Source: Motilibacter deserti
Lineage (GTDB): Bacteria; Actinomycetota; Actinomycetes; Motilibacterales; Motilibacteraceae
Reading direction: 5' to 3'
DNA: 64,000 bases
Assembly (NCBI RefSeq): GCF_011250635.1
Contig: NZ_JAANNP010000002.1
Location: 380,478-444,477 of the forward strand
Shown here piece by piece: positions 37,446-45,673 of the stretch (position 1 is its first letter; each line of letters begins with the position of its first letter). Made by a program: the position numbers and the translations under genes. The notes under the pieces are model-generated. The model was not told the DNA's origin. It saw only the letters and a program-made list of their open reading frames with translations, and did no database searches.

Positions 37446-37478
37446 GAAGGCCCGCTCCTCACTGAGGAGCGGGCCTTC
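37446..37478 (+). terminator. Terminator of the tRNA pair
   Basis: gaaggcccgctcctca (37446-37461) pairs perfectly with 37463-37478, with a practical loop of 3-5 bases, 8 bases after tRNA-Glu. It is followed by gtcgtt. Confidence 0.9.
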
Positions 37479-37854
37479 GTCGTTGGTGGGCTCAGGCGCC
37501 GCTGGGGTCGGGCGCAGGCGTCCGAGGCCGCGCGCGCTGGGACGGTCCGTGAGCCGGGCCGTGGGGCGACGGCGAGGGGTGGGCTCGCGTGCCGTGCCTC
37601 GGCCGCTTGGATCTTCTGCGGTACGCCCGAGGCCGGCGGGAGCGCGTGCCGGGCCGAGCGACGCCCTGCGTGGTGGCGACGGCGGGCTGGTGGTCCCGCG
37701 CGACCTTGTGAACCGTAGAGCGGGTCCTGACCGGCCGCGTGGTGCACGAGGTGCGCCGTCGAGCGGGAGCGGGGCGTACGTCGAGTGCGCCCGGTTGGTG
37801 GGTCGTGGGCGGGGCTCCGGTTCCGGCGGTACGTGTTTACGAGGGCCCCGCGGG

Positions 37855-37898
37855 TTGTGTGCGACAGCGCACGCCATCACGTGCTGCAGCGCACACAA
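37855..37898. repeat. Palindromic repeat, copy A
   Basis: ttgtgtgc (37855-37862) and gcacacaa (37891-37898) are perfect inverted ends. The interior includes gcgcacgccatcacgtgc. Copy B at 38071-38110 has the same order of ends and core. Confidence 0.75.
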
Positions 37899-37940
37899 CA
37901 TGGCTGTGCGTACACCGCGGGGCGTGCCGGAGCAGCGCAG

Positions 37941-37969
37941 CGTGGTCGACGGTGCGCCTGTCGACCACG
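37941..37969. repeat. 10-bp palindrome
   Basis: cgtggtcgac (37941-37950) is perfectly complementary to gtcgaccacg (37960-37969) around a 9-base loop. It lies between the two copies of the other palindromic repeat. Confidence 0.75.
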
Positions 37970-38070
37970 CCGGCTCCGGTCTCGCCGGGACGCGCGGCTC
38001 CGCAGGGCCCCGGTGCCGCCAGGTCGCGTGCGGCGGGGTCCGTGTCCACCAGGGCATGTGAGGCCAGGTC

Positions 38071-38110
38071 GTGTGCGCTCACGCACGTCATCACGTGCCC
38101 CGGCGCACAC
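38071..38110. repeat. Palindromic repeat, copy B
   Basis: gtgtgcg (38071-38077) and cgcacac (38104-38110) form the inverted ends. The core cgcacgtcatcacgtgc matches copy A (37855-37898) except for one base, and both are followed by aac. Confidence 0.75.
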
Positions 38111-38220
38111 AACGCCGATCCAGCGGCCGCGAGGAGCCCGTCCACCCGGCAGCCCACGACCTCGAGGCCCGGGAAGACCGCCCGCCGCTCGTCGACCGCG
38201 CCCGCCACGCACGACGGGCG

Positions 38221-38931
38221 TCAGCGGCCGAGGGCCTCCGTCAGCCGCGCGGCTGCCGCGACGACCGCGGGGGCGTGCACGCGGCCGGGCTGGCGGGTGA
38301 GCCGCTCGATGGGGCCGGAGACGCCGACGGCCGCGACGACGCGGCCGCCGGGGCCGCGTACGGGCGCGGAGACCGACGCCACGCCGGGCTCGCGCTCCCC
38401 GACGCTCTGTGCCCAGCCCCGGCGGCGGACGGCGGCGAGGGCGGTGGCGGTGAACACGGCCTCCCGCAGCCCGTGGTGCATGCGCTCGGGCTCCTCCCAG
38501 GCGAGGAGCACCTGGGCCGCCGACCCGCCCTGCATCGAGAGGGTGGCGCCGATCGGGATGGTGTCGCGCAGGCCGTACGGGCGCTCGGCCGCAGCGACGC
38601 AGACCCGGTCCTCGCCCTGCCGGCGGTAGAGCTGCGCGCTCTCGCCGGTGGACTCCTGCAGCTGGGTCAGGACAGGCCCGGCCACGGCCACGAGGCGGTC
38701 CTCACCGGCGGCGGCGGCGAGCTCGCCCAGCCGCGGCCCCAGGACGAACCTGCCCTGCAGGTCACGCCCCACGAGCCGATGGTGCTCCAGCGCGACCGCC
38801 AGCCGGTGCGCCGTCGGGCGGGCCAGCCCGGTCGCCGTGACGAGCCCGGCGAGGGTCATCGGCCCGGCCTCGAGGGCGCCGAGGACGACAGCGGCCTTGT
38901 CAAGGACGCCGACTCCGCTACTCTTGTCCAT
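38221..38931 (-). CDS. ndgR: IclR-family regulator NdgR/LtbR
   Basis: A 236-residue regulator. The N-terminal winged helix-turn-helix runs from MDKSSGVGVLDKAAVVLGAL to LARPTAHRLAVALEHH (about 1-55). The C-terminal IclR effector domain covers about 75-235 (REPGVASVSAPVRGPGGRVV). The sequence closely resembles NdgR of Streptomyces and LtbR of Corynebacterium, which control leuCD and leuB. The start is the ATG at 38931; a longer in-frame form would run through the operator. It faces leuC with a 10-bp-arm palindrome between them, so it probably represses or activates leuC and itself. Confidence 0.93.
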   Translation of the reverse strand: MDKSSGVGVLDKAAVVLGALEAGPMTLAGLVTATGLARPTAHRLAVALEHHRLVGRDLQGRFVLGPRLGELAAAAGEDRLVAVAGPVLTQLQESTGESAQLYRRQGEDRVCVAAAERPYGLRDTIPIGATLSMQGGSAAQVLLAWEEPERMHHGLREAVFTATALAAVRRRGWAQSVGEREPGVASVSAPVRGPGGRVVAAVGVSGPIERLTRQPGRVHAPAVVAAAARLTEALGR

Positions 38932-38941
38932 GTACCAAGAC

Positions 38942-38966
38942 TGCCGTCTCAAGTCCTGAGATGGCA
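38942..38966. promoter_or_regulatory. Putative NdgR operator between ndgR and leuC
   Basis: TGCCGTCTCA (38942-38951), the spacer agtcc, and TGAGATGGCA (38957-38966): inverted repeat with 9 of 10 positions matching. It lies 11 bases upstream of the ndgR start codon and 45 bases upstream of leuC. A related palindrome with the same core and spacing precedes leuB (22786-22808). Confidence 0.7.
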
Positions 38967-39011
38967 AGCCGTTGAAGAAGGAAAGCCGCAGCGAGTCGGA
39001 AGGGGCTGGCG

Positions 39012-40436
39012 ATGGGGACGACCCTCGCGGAGAAGGTCTGGGAGTCGCACGTCGTGCGGCGTGCCGAAGGTGAGCCCGACCTGCTCTACATCGACCTGCA
39101 CCTCGTGCACGAGGTGACGAGCCCGCAGGCGTTCGACGGGCTCCGGCTCGCCGGGCGCCCGGTCCGTCGGCCCGACCTCACGATCGCGACCGAGGACCAC
39201 AACGTCCCCACGACCGGGCTCGGGCAGCCGATCGCGGACCCGGTGTCGCGCACGCAGGTCGAGACGCTGCGCCGCAACTGCGAGGAGTTCGGCGTCCGGC
39301 TGCACCCCATGGGTGACGCGAGCCAGGGCATCGTGCACGTCATCGGCCCGCAGCTGGGGCTGACCCAGCCCGGCATGACGGTCGTCTGCGGCGACTCCCA
39401 CACGAGCACGCACGGCGCGTTCGGCGCGCTCGCGTTCGGCATCGGCACCAGCGAGGTCGAGCACGTCCTGGCGACCCAGACCCTGCCGCTCAAGCCGTTC
39501 AAGACCATGGCCATCACGGTCAAGGGCCAGCTCGCCCCCGGCGTCACGGCGAAGGACATCATCCTCGCGGTCATCGCGAAGATCGGCACCGGCGGCGGGC
39601 AGGGCCACGTGCTCGAGTACCGCGGCGAGGCCATCCGTGCGCTCTCCATGGAGGGCCGCATGACGATCTGCAACATGTCGATCGAGGCCGGCGCCCGCGC
39701 CGGGATGATCGCGCCGGACGAGACGACCTTCGCTTATCTGAAGGGCCGTCCGCACGCGCCGCAGGGCGCCGACTGGGACGCGGCGGTGGAGAACTGGAAG
39801 TCGCTCGTCACCGACGAGGACGCCGTCTTCGACCGCGAGGTGGTCATCGACGCCAGCGAGCTCTCGCCCTTCGTCACCTGGGGGACCAACCCCGGTCAGG
39901 GCCTGCCGCTCTCGGCGAACGTCCCGGACCCGAAGGACTTCGAGAACGAGCAGGACCGCGTCGCCGCCGAGCGCGCGCTGGAATACATGGGCCTGACCGC
40001 CGGCACGCCGCTGCGCGACATCCGCGTGGACACGGTCTTCCTCGGCTCGTGCACCAACGGCCGCATCGAGGACCTGCGCGCCGCGGCCGACGTCCTCAAG
40101 GGCCGCCGCGTCGCCGACAGCGTGCGGATGCTCGTCGTTCCGGGCTCCGTGCAGGTGCGGCTGCAGGCCGAGGCCGAGGGGCTCAACGAGGTCTTCACCG
40201 CCGCGGGAGCCGAGTGGCGCGGCGCGGGCTGCTCGATGTGCCTGGCGATGAACCCCGACAAGCTCGCTCCCGGAGAGCGCAGCGCGTCGACGAGCAACCG
40301 CAACTTCGAAGGGCGGCAGGGCGCAGGCGGGCGTACGCACCTGGTCTCGCCTCAGGTCGCCGCGGCCACGGCCGTCACCGGGCACCTCGCGGCGCCCACC
40401 GACCTGGCCGGCGAGCCGGCCCTCGTCAACGCCTGA
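39012..40436 (+). CDS. leuC: 3-isopropylmalate dehydratase large subunit
   Basis: A 474-residue aconitase-family subunit that, with LeuD, isomerises 2-isopropylmalate to 3-isopropylmalate. It is also expected to convert citramalate to 3-methylmalate in the CimA route. The 4Fe-4S ligands are Cys347 (GSCTNG) and Cys407/Cys410 (CSMC). Other blocks are [19 protein letters not shown] and [11 protein letters not shown] 39012 follows GGAAGGGG. It is divergent from ndgR with an operator-like palindrome between. leuD follows after 43 bp. Confidence 0.97.
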   Translation: MGTTLAEKVWESHVVRRAEGEPDLLYIDLHLVHEVTSPQAFDGLRLAGRPVRRPDLTIATEDHNVPTTGLGQPIADPVSRTQVETLRRNCEEFGVRLHPMGDASQGIVHVIGPQLGLTQPGMTVVCGDSHTSTHGAFGALAFGIGTSEVEHVLATQTLPLKPFKTMAITVKGQLAPGVTAKDIILAVIAKIGTGGGQGHVLEYRGEAIRALSMEGRMTICNMSIEAGARAGMIAPDETTFAYLKGRPHAPQGADWDAAVENWKSLVTDEDAVFDREVVIDASELSPFVTWGTNPGQGLPLSANVPDPKDFENEQDRVAAERALEYMGLTAGTPLRDIRVDTVFLGSCTNGRIEDLRAAADVLKGRRVADSVRMLVVPGSVQVRLQAEAEGLNEVFTAAGAEWRGAGCSMCLAMNPDKLAPGERSASTSNRNFEGRQGAGGRTHLVSPQVAAATAVTGHLAAPTDLAGEPALVNA

Positions 40437-40479
40437 TCTTCAAAGCCTGAGCTTCGATTCCACCCTGGGAGTACGCACG

Positions 40480-41079
40480 ATGCGCGCGTTCACGACCCAC
40501 ACCGGCACCGCGGTCCCGCTGCGCCGGAGCAACGTCGACACCGACCAGATCATCCCGGCCGTCTACCTCAAGCGGGTCACCCGCACCGGCTTCGAGGACG
40601 CCCTGTTCGCCGCGTGGCGGCAGGACCCGGGCTTCGTCCTCAACCAGCCCGAGCGGGCGGGCGCGACCATCCTGGTGGCCGGCCCCGACTTCGGAACCGG
40701 TAGCTCGCGCGAGCACGCCGTCTGGGCGCTCAACGACTACGGCTTCCGCGTCGTCATCTCCTCGCGGTTCGCCGACATCTTCCGCGGCAACTCTCTGAAG
40801 GCCGGGCTCCTGACGGCGCAGGTGGACCAGGACGTCGTCGAGCGGCTGTGGGAGATCGTCGAGGCCGACCCCGCGACCCCCGTCACGGTCGACCTCGTCG
40901 AGCGCACGGTCTCCGCGGGCGACCTCGTCGCGCCCTTCGACGTCGACGACTACGGCCGTTGGCGCCTGCTCGAAGGCCTCGACGACATCGACCTCACGCT
41001 GCGCCAGGCCGACGCCATCGACTCCTTCGAGTCGACTCGCCCGTCCTGGAAGCCGCGCACCCTGCCCGTGCTGTCCTGA
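40480..41079 (+). CDS. leuD: 3-isopropylmalate dehydratase small subunit
   Basis: A 199-residue swivel domain partner of LeuC. It begins [20 protein letters not shown] (about 4-23) and has the substrate-binding block [17 protein letters not shown] (about 68-84) and [11 protein letters not shown] 40480 follows GGGAG. The last leuD codon lies 13 bp before the methyltransferase gene, so the operon is probably leuC-leuD-methyltransferase. Confidence 0.97.
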   Translation: MRAFTTHTGTAVPLRRSNVDTDQIIPAVYLKRVTRTGFEDALFAAWRQDPGFVLNQPERAGATILVAGPDFGTGSSREHAVWALNDYGFRVVISSRFADIFRGNSLKAGLLTAQVDQDVVERLWEIVEADPATPVTVDLVERTVSAGDLVAPFDVDDYGRWRLLEGLDDIDLTLRQADAIDSFESTRPSWKPRTLPVLS

Positions 41080-41092
41080 GCGGGGCGCTGCC

Positions 41093-41926
41093 GTGAGCAC
41101 CGAGGCGGCCGTCCGCTGGGACGGGGCGGCGTACTCCCTCGCGAACGCGCACCATCGCGCGTTCGACGAGGAGTTCCTGGCACCGCTGGGATTGCGGGCC
41201 GGCCTGCGTGTCCTCGACGTGGGGTGCGGGACCGGTGAGCTGCCCGAGCGCATCGCCGGGATCGTCGCGTCCGGCACGACCGGTACGCCCGTCACCGCGG
41301 TGCCCGCCGGCGAGGTCGTCGGCGTCGAGCCGGACCCGTCGAACTTCGCGGTGGCCGACCGTCGTGCACGTCCGGGCCTGCGCTTCGTGCAGGCCCGGGC
41401 GCAGGACCTCGCCGCGGCGGTGGGAGGTGGGCCGTCCTTCGACGTGGTCCTCAGCGTTGCGGCGCTGCACTGGATCCCGGGAGCGGACCACCCCCGCGTC
41501 CTCGCGCAGATGGCCTCGGTGCTGCGCCCGGACGGCCTGCTGCGACTGGACCTCGGTGGCTCGGGCCAGATCGAACGGCCCCGCGAGGTGCTCGACGCGC
41601 TCGCCCGTCGGCACGGCCTGCCGGAGGCCCCGTGGCACTTCCCGACGGCGGCGGATCATGCCGAACTGCTTGCGGGCGCGGGTTTTTCGCTCGACGGCGG
41701 ATGGGCCCGGCTGCTGCGTCAGCGGAGGGCTTTCCCCGGAGCCGCCGACCTGCGGCTGTGGCTGCGCAGCCAGGTCCTGCCGGCCTATCTGCGCGGCGTC
41801 GACGATGCGGCAGCCGCGCAGTTCACGGCAGAAGCCGAGGCCCGGTGCCTGCAGGAGCTGCGCCGTGACGACGGCTCCTACGACCAGGACTACGTCCGTC
41901 TGGACGTGCTCGCCCGGCGCCACTAG
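41093..41926 (+). CDS. SAM-dependent methyltransferase (class I)
   Basis: A 277-residue Rossmann methyltransferase. Motif I is VLDVGCGTGELPERI (about 41-55), the acidic SAM contact is in VVGVEPDPSNF (about 79-89), and motif IV is VVLSVAALHWIPG (about 118-130). The AALHW segment resembles trans-aconitate and related carboxyl methyltransferases, whose family members can methylate trans-aconitate or 3-isopropylmalate. Being 13 bp after leuD, a role in dealing with dead-end tricarboxylate or isopropylmalate species is possible, but the acceptor is unproven. GTG 41093 is the start; the ribosome-binding site is weak, so translation may depend on leuD. Confidence 0.8.
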   Translation: MSTEAAVRWDGAAYSLANAHHRAFDEEFLAPLGLRAGLRVLDVGCGTGELPERIAGIVASGTTGTPVTAVPAGEVVGVEPDPSNFAVADRRARPGLRFVQARAQDLAAAVGGGPSFDVVLSVAALHWIPGADHPRVLAQMASVLRPDGLLRLDLGGSGQIERPREVLDALARRHGLPEAPWHFPTAADHAELLAGAGFSLDGGWARLLRQRRAFPGAADLRLWLRSQVLPAYLRGVDDAAAAQFTAEAEARCLQELRRDDGSYDQDYVRLDVLARRH

Positions 41927-42001
41927 CCCGTTTTGGTGCCTCTCGGGTGCTCCTCCGGGACGAAAAACCCGACGACACAAGGGGAAACGCCGTCACGGTC
42001 G

Positions 42002-42030
42002 TTGTGCACAGCGGTTTGGACCCCTACCGT
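42002..42030 (+). promoter_or_regulatory. Promoter of the HU gene
   Basis: TTGTGC (42002-42007) and TACCGT (42025-42030) are separated by 17 bases, a good sigma-70-type pair. The start would be near 42037, giving a leader of about 45 bases ending in GGAGGGGAG. Confidence 0.65.
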
Positions 42031-42081
42031 CAGCGGGAAATCGGGCACGAAGCCTGATGTCGTCACCCCCGGAGGGGAGCT

Positions 42082-42822
42082 GTGAACAGAGCTCAGCTGA
42101 TCGAAGAGCTGGCCGGCCGGTACGACGGCAACAAGCGCCAGGCTCAGCACGCGCTGGAGTCGGTACTTGACGTCATCCAGCGCCAGCTCGTCAAGGGCGA
42201 GAAGGTCGGCATCACCGGCTTCGGTGTCTTCGAGCGCGTCGAGCGCGCGGCGCGCACGGCTCGCAACCCCGCAACCGGTGCGAGCGTCAAGGTCAAGAAG
42301 ACGACCGTTCCGAAGTTTCGTCCCGGCACCGAGCTGAAGGCCGTCGTCAGCGGGGCCAAGAAGCTGCCGAAGACGCCGGTCGCGACCTCGCCCCCGGCCG
42401 CCACCGGCCGTGGGCGGGCCGCCGCCACCGAGGCGGCCCCGGCCGCGCGCGGTGCCGCCAAGGCGACGGCGTCGCGGACGGCCACCGCCACAAAGGCGCC
42501 GGCCGCGAAGACGGCCAAGGCTGCGGCGACCAAGGCTCCGGCGCGGACCGCGGCGAAGTCGACGGCCACCAAGGCGACGGCGACGAAGGCGACGGCCACC
42601 AAGACCGCCGCTCGCGCGACGAAGTCGACGGCGACCAAGGCCTCCGCGGCCAAGGCGACGACGACGCGGGCCACCGCGACGAAGGCCACGGCCACCAAGG
42701 CAGTGGGCCGCAAGGCCGCCGCCGCCCCGGCCAAGAAGGCGCCGGCGCGCACGGCTACGAAGGCCGCAGCCGCCACGCCGGCCAAGAAGGCGCCAGCGAA
42801 GCGCACGGCCAAGAAGGCCTGA
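42082..42822 (+). CDS. hupB: HU-family DNA-binding protein with H1-like Lys/Ala tail
   Basis: A 246-residue nucleoid protein. Residues about 1-92 are a normal HU domain (MNRAQLIEELAGRYDGNKRQ, GFGVFERVERAARTARNP). The rest is a Lys/Ala/Thr tail with many AAK/ATK/TKA units (KATATKATATK, PAKKAPA), like the histone-H1-type tails of mycobacterial HupB and Streptomyces HupS. The tail is longer than the usual 110-120 residues. It compacts DNA; tail length can change by DNA slippage because the coding repeats are near-identical. GTG 42082 follows GGAGGGGAG with an evident promoter. Lysines of the tail are probable acetylation sites. Confidence 0.95.
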   Translation: MNRAQLIEELAGRYDGNKRQAQHALESVLDVIQRQLVKGEKVGITGFGVFERVERAARTARNPATGASVKVKKTTVPKFRPGTELKAVVSGAKKLPKTPVATSPPAATGRGRAAATEAAPAARGAAKATASRTATATKAPAAKTAKAAATKAPARTAAKSTATKATATKATATKTAARATKSTATKASAAKATTTRATATKATATKAVGRKAAAAPAKKAPARTATKAAAATPAKKAPAKRTAKKA

Positions 42823-42827
42823 GCAGA

Positions 42828-42862
42828 CGGGCCGGGCTCCCCGCGGGGGGGAGCCGGGCCGT
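42828..42862 (+). terminator. Hairpin terminator after the HU gene
   Basis: cgggccgggctcccc (42828-42842) pairs with the segment 42848-42861 around a short G-rich loop. It lies between the HU gene and the convergent cold-shock-like gene. Confidence 0.8.
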
Positions 42863-42883
42863 TCTGCGTCAGCCCGGCCGAGC

Positions 42884-43108
42884 TCAGCCCTCGGGCGGCA
42901 GCGGAAGCGTGATCGCGGTCAGCACGAGAGCTCGTCGCCCCGACGCGTCGAGGCGCATCCGCACGCGCTGGCCCTCGCGGAGCAGGCGGAGGCCGGCGCG
43001 TTCGAGCGCGGACCGGTCGAACTGCACCCGGGCGCCGTCGTCGCGCAGCACTGCGCCGTCCCCGGTCTCGCGGTCGTAGGCCGCGACCGTCCCCTGCGCC
43101 TCGGTCAC
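42884..43108 (-). CDS. Cold-shock-like (CSD) small protein
   Basis: A 74-residue protein with an OB-fold of the cold-shock type: GTVAAYDRETGDGAVLRDDG (about 6-25), VQFDRSAL, and GQRVRMRL (about 46-53). The usual RNP aromatic residues are partly replaced (AAYD rather than KWFN; VQFD rather than VFVH), so it is a divergent member and its nucleic-acid affinity is uncertain. The start is the GTG at 43108, directly after the fbiD stop, so it is co-transcribed with fbiD. Confidence 0.75.
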   Translation of the reverse strand: MTEAQGTVAAYDRETGDGAVLRDDGARVQFDRSALERAGLRLLREGQRVRMRLDASGRRALVLTAITLPLPPEG

Positions 43109-43109
43109 G

Positions 43110-43733
43110 TCACGCCGCCCGCGTCAGCAGCGCGCTCGTGCAGGGCCCCAGGCCGAGAGCCCGTGCCGAGGCCAGGTCGGCGACGGTGTCGACGTCCCGC
43201 CGCACGCTCGCCACATCGGCCAGCCCGAGCTCGACCGCGCCCGCGTGCAGGTGCCGCGCCCTCGAGCCCGGGCCGTACGCCGGGGCGAAGCGCTGCCGGT
43301 CGCGCGCGCAGTAGACCGTCGTGCCGATGCCGTCCGCGTCGGCCAGGAACGACAGGGGCACGCGCGAAGCGGCCTGCAGGACACGGTCGAGCTGGTCGGG
43401 CACGAGGGCGGGCAGGTCGGCGGTCACGGCCGCCAGCGGGCCGCCGGCGCCGTCGCCGCGCAGCCCGTCGGCGGCGGCGCGCAGCGCCGGGTTGAGCCCC
43501 TCGGGAGCCGACGCCGCGACGGACACGTCGAGGCCGGCGAGCGCGGCGCGTACCCGCTCGTCCGGGGTCACGACGACGACCCGGGCCACGGCCGGGCAGC
43601 TGCGGGCGGCCTCCACGGTGTCGAGCGCGAAGGCGAGCGCGAGCTCGGACCGGTCGGCGCCCGCGGGCGGCTCGAGCCTGGTCTTCGCCCGGTCCAGCGG
43701 CTTCACCGGGACGAGAAGGGTCCAGCGCTGCAC
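43110..43733 (-). CDS. fbiD: Phosphoenolpyruvate guanylyltransferase (F420 synthesis)
   Basis: A 207-residue CofC/FbiD nucleotidyltransferase joining PEP and GTP for the side chain of coenzyme F420. The N-terminus TLLVPVKPLDRAKTRL (about 5-20) is the nucleotide loop. The middle has PEGLNPALRAAADGL (about 79-93) and the acidic site AVTADLPAL (about 105-113). C-terminally, FLADADGIGTTVY and PAYGPGSRARH are typical. The start GTG at 43733 follows GGAAGGA. It indicates an F420-using actinobacterium; fbiA/B/C are not in the window. Confidence 0.92.
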   Translation of the reverse strand: MQRWTLLVPVKPLDRAKTRLEPPAGADRSELALAFALDTVEAARSCPAVARVVVVTPDERVRAALAGLDVSVAASAPEGLNPALRAAADGLRGDGAGGPLAAVTADLPALVPDQLDRVLQAASRVPLSFLADADGIGTTVYCARDRQRFAPAYGPGSRARHLHAGAVELGLADVASVRRDVDTVADLASARALGLGPCTSALLTRAA

Positions 43734-43914
43734 GGGACGATCCTTCCATGAGGACGGGCCGGCGCCGTCCCCGCGCCGAGCCGGGCGGCGGGCCCGCGTG
43801 GACATCGCGCAGGATGGACGCGACACTTGTGCGCCGCCGAGGCGGCACCCATCGACGGCTGCATGACGGCAGTGGAACGACAACGCGGGACGACGGGCTC
43901 GTGGAGGAGGCGGA

Positions 43915-44649
43915 GTGGCGCGCGGCGGACCGGACTGGCAGGGCCCTGGCTACCGGGTGGCAGTCGTGACCCTGGTGCCCCTGCTGCGGGCGTTCACGCG
44001 TCGGGTGTGGCGCGGGCAGGAGAACCTCCCGCCGACCGGGGGAGTCCTGGTCGTCGCCAACCACGTCTCGGTGGCCGACCCGACGGCGGTCGCGTACTTC
44101 GTGCATGCCTCCGGGCGCCGGCCGCGCTTCCTCGCCAAGTCGACGCTGTTCACCACCCCGGTCGTCGGGTGGGTGCTCTCCACCGCCGCCCAGATCCCCG
44201 TGCAGCGCGACTCCCGCCACGCGGGCAAGGCCTTCGACGCCGCGCTCGAGGCCGTGGGCGCCGGTGAGTGCGTGATCATCTATCCCGAGGGCACCGTCAC
44301 CAAGGACCCCGCCATGTGGCCGATGGCGTCGAAGACCGGCGCCGCGCGGCTCGCGCTGCAGACGAGCGTCCCGGTGCTGCCGCTCGCCCAGTGGGGCGCG
44401 CAGGACCTGCTGCCCCGCAACAGCAAACGCCCTCGGCTGTGGCCGCGCCCGACGCTGCAGATGGAGCTGGGGCCGCCGGTGCCGCTCGACGACCTGCGCG
44501 CCCTGCCGATGACGGCCGACGTGCTGCGCCAGGCGACCGACCGCATCCTCGACGCCCTCACCGAGCGGGTGGCCGCAATGCGCGGTGAGCCCGTGCCCGC
44601 CGAGCGTTTCGACCCGCGCAAGGCCGCCGCCGACGGGGCGGCCGGGTGA
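43915..44649 (+). CDS. plsC: 1-acyl-sn-glycerol-3-phosphate acyltransferase
   Basis: A 244-residue membrane-associated acyltransferase making phosphatidic acid. The catalytic HX4D motif is NHVSVADP (about 49-56) and the glycerol-phosphate motif is YPEGTVTK (about 122-129), with the [12 protein letters not shown] block between. GTG 43915 follows GGAGGAGG (43903-43910) at 4 bases. Its stop overlaps gpsA (GTGA), joining two successive steps of glycerolipid synthesis in one unit. Confidence 0.92.
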   Translation: MARGGPDWQGPGYRVAVVTLVPLLRAFTRRVWRGQENLPPTGGVLVVANHVSVADPTAVAYFVHASGRRPRFLAKSTLFTTPVVGWVLSTAAQIPVQRDSRHAGKAFDAALEAVGAGECVIIYPEGTVTKDPAMWPMASKTGAARLALQTSVPVLPLAQWGAQDLLPRNSKRPRLWPRPTLQMELGPPVPLDDLRALPMTADVLRQATDRILDALTERVAAMRGEPVPAERFDPRKAAADGAAG

Positions 44650-45644
44650 GCCACGTCGCGGTTCTCGGCAGCGGCTCCTGGGGCACCGCCTTCTCCCAGG
44701 TCCTGGCCGACGCCGGCACCGACGTCGTCCTGTGGGGCCGCCGGGCCGCGCTGTGCGAGGCGATCGACCGCACGCACGAGAACCCGGACTACCTGCCGGG
44801 AGTGCGCCTCCCAGAGCAGGTCCGCGCGACCTCGGACCCGCGTCGCGCCTTGGCCGGCGCGCAGGTCGTCGTGCTGGCGCTGCCCGCGCAGACGCTGGGC
44901 ACGTCGCTCGGCCAGCTGCGCGAGCACCTGCCGGCATCGGCGGTCCTGCTCAGCCTCGCCAAGGGGGTCGAGCTCGGGACCTGCCGACGCATGAGCGAGG
45001 TCGTGCAGGACGTCACCGGCGCGGCGGCCGAGCAGGTCGCCGTGCTCACCGGGCCCAACCTCGCGGGCGAGATCGCGGCCCGGCAGCCGTCCGCCTCGGT
45101 CGTCGCCTGTGCCGACGAGCAGGTCGCGGCACGGTTGCAGGAAGCGTGCTTCACGCCTTACTTCCGCCCCTACACGAACACCGACGTCGTCGGCTGCGAG
45201 CTCGCCGGCGCGGTCAAGAACGTCATCGCGCTGGCGGTCGGGATGACCGCGGGCATGGGGCTCGGGGACAACGCGAAGGCGAGCCTTATCACCCGGGGCC
45301 TCGCCGAGACCAGCCGGCTCGGCCTCGAGCTGGGGGCCGACCCGATGACGTTCGCCGGCCTCGCCGGGCTCGGCGACCTCGTCGCGACGTGCTACTCGCC
45401 GCTCTCGCGCAACCGCGGGCTCGGCGAGCGCCTCGGCCGCGGGATGAGCGTGGACGAGGCCTCCGCGGCCACGGGCCAGACCGCCGAAGGGGTCAAGACC
45501 GCGGAGTCCGTCCTCGAGCTCGCCCGCCGGCACGGCGTCGAGATGCCGATCACCGAGCAGGTGGTCCGTGTCGTACGCGAGGGTGCCGCGCCGCGCGAGG
45601 CCGTCGGCGCGCTCATGCTGCGAAGCACGAAGGCCGAGCGGTGA
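44646..45644 (+). CDS. gpsA: Glycerol-3-phosphate dehydrogenase [NAD(P)+]
   Basis: A 332-residue enzyme reducing dihydroxyacetone phosphate to sn-glycerol 3-phosphate for phospholipids. The N-terminal dinucleotide site is [20 protein letters not shown] (about 4-23). The catalytic Lys is in [15 protein letters not shown] (about 184-198), and [15 protein letters not shown] plus [12 protein letters not shown] follow. The length is normal. GTG 44646 overlaps the plsC stop by 4 bases. Confidence 0.97.
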   Translation: MSHVAVLGSGSWGTAFSQVLADAGTDVVLWGRRAALCEAIDRTHENPDYLPGVRLPEQVRATSDPRRALAGAQVVVLALPAQTLGTSLGQLREHLPASAVLLSLAKGVELGTCRRMSEVVQDVTGAAAEQVAVLTGPNLAGEIAARQPSASVVACADEQVAARLQEACFTPYFRPYTNTDVVGCELAGAVKNVIALAVGMTAGMGLGDNAKASLITRGLAETSRLGLELGADPMTFAGLAGLGDLVATCYSPLSRNRGLGERLGRGMSVDEASAATGQTAEGVKTAESVLELARRHGVEMPITEQVVRVVREGAAPREAVGALMLRSTKAER

Positions 45645-45673
45645 ATCGCGCTTTGCACATCAGCTTTCGCTGA

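Larger units (their letters stand above)
37479..38220. other. 742-base gene-free region beside the tRNA pair, rich in palindromes
   Basis: Long open frames exist here but have Arg/Gly/Pro-rich composition, no ribosome-binding site and no recognisable domain, so I call no gene. The stretch holds two related palindromic repeats (37855-37898 and 38071-38110) and one separate palindrome (37941-37969). No integrase, tRNA 3'-end duplication or att-like copy was found, so it is not a visible integrated element. Confidence 0.6.

Noticed and set aside
37483-38061. 192-codon open frame in the gene-free tract after tRNA-Glu
   Set aside because: Arg/Gly/Pro-rich composition without domain, no ribosome-binding site, and it runs through palindromic repeats. 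Comparable open frames exist on the other strand.
37366-38220. Integrated element beside tRNA-Glu
   Set aside because: No integrase, no direct copy of the tRNA 3' end, and no mobile genes in the tract.
42440-42815. CRISPR-like regular repeat
   Set aside because: The repeats are in-frame codons of the HU Lys/Ala tail; there are no unique spacers and no cas genes.
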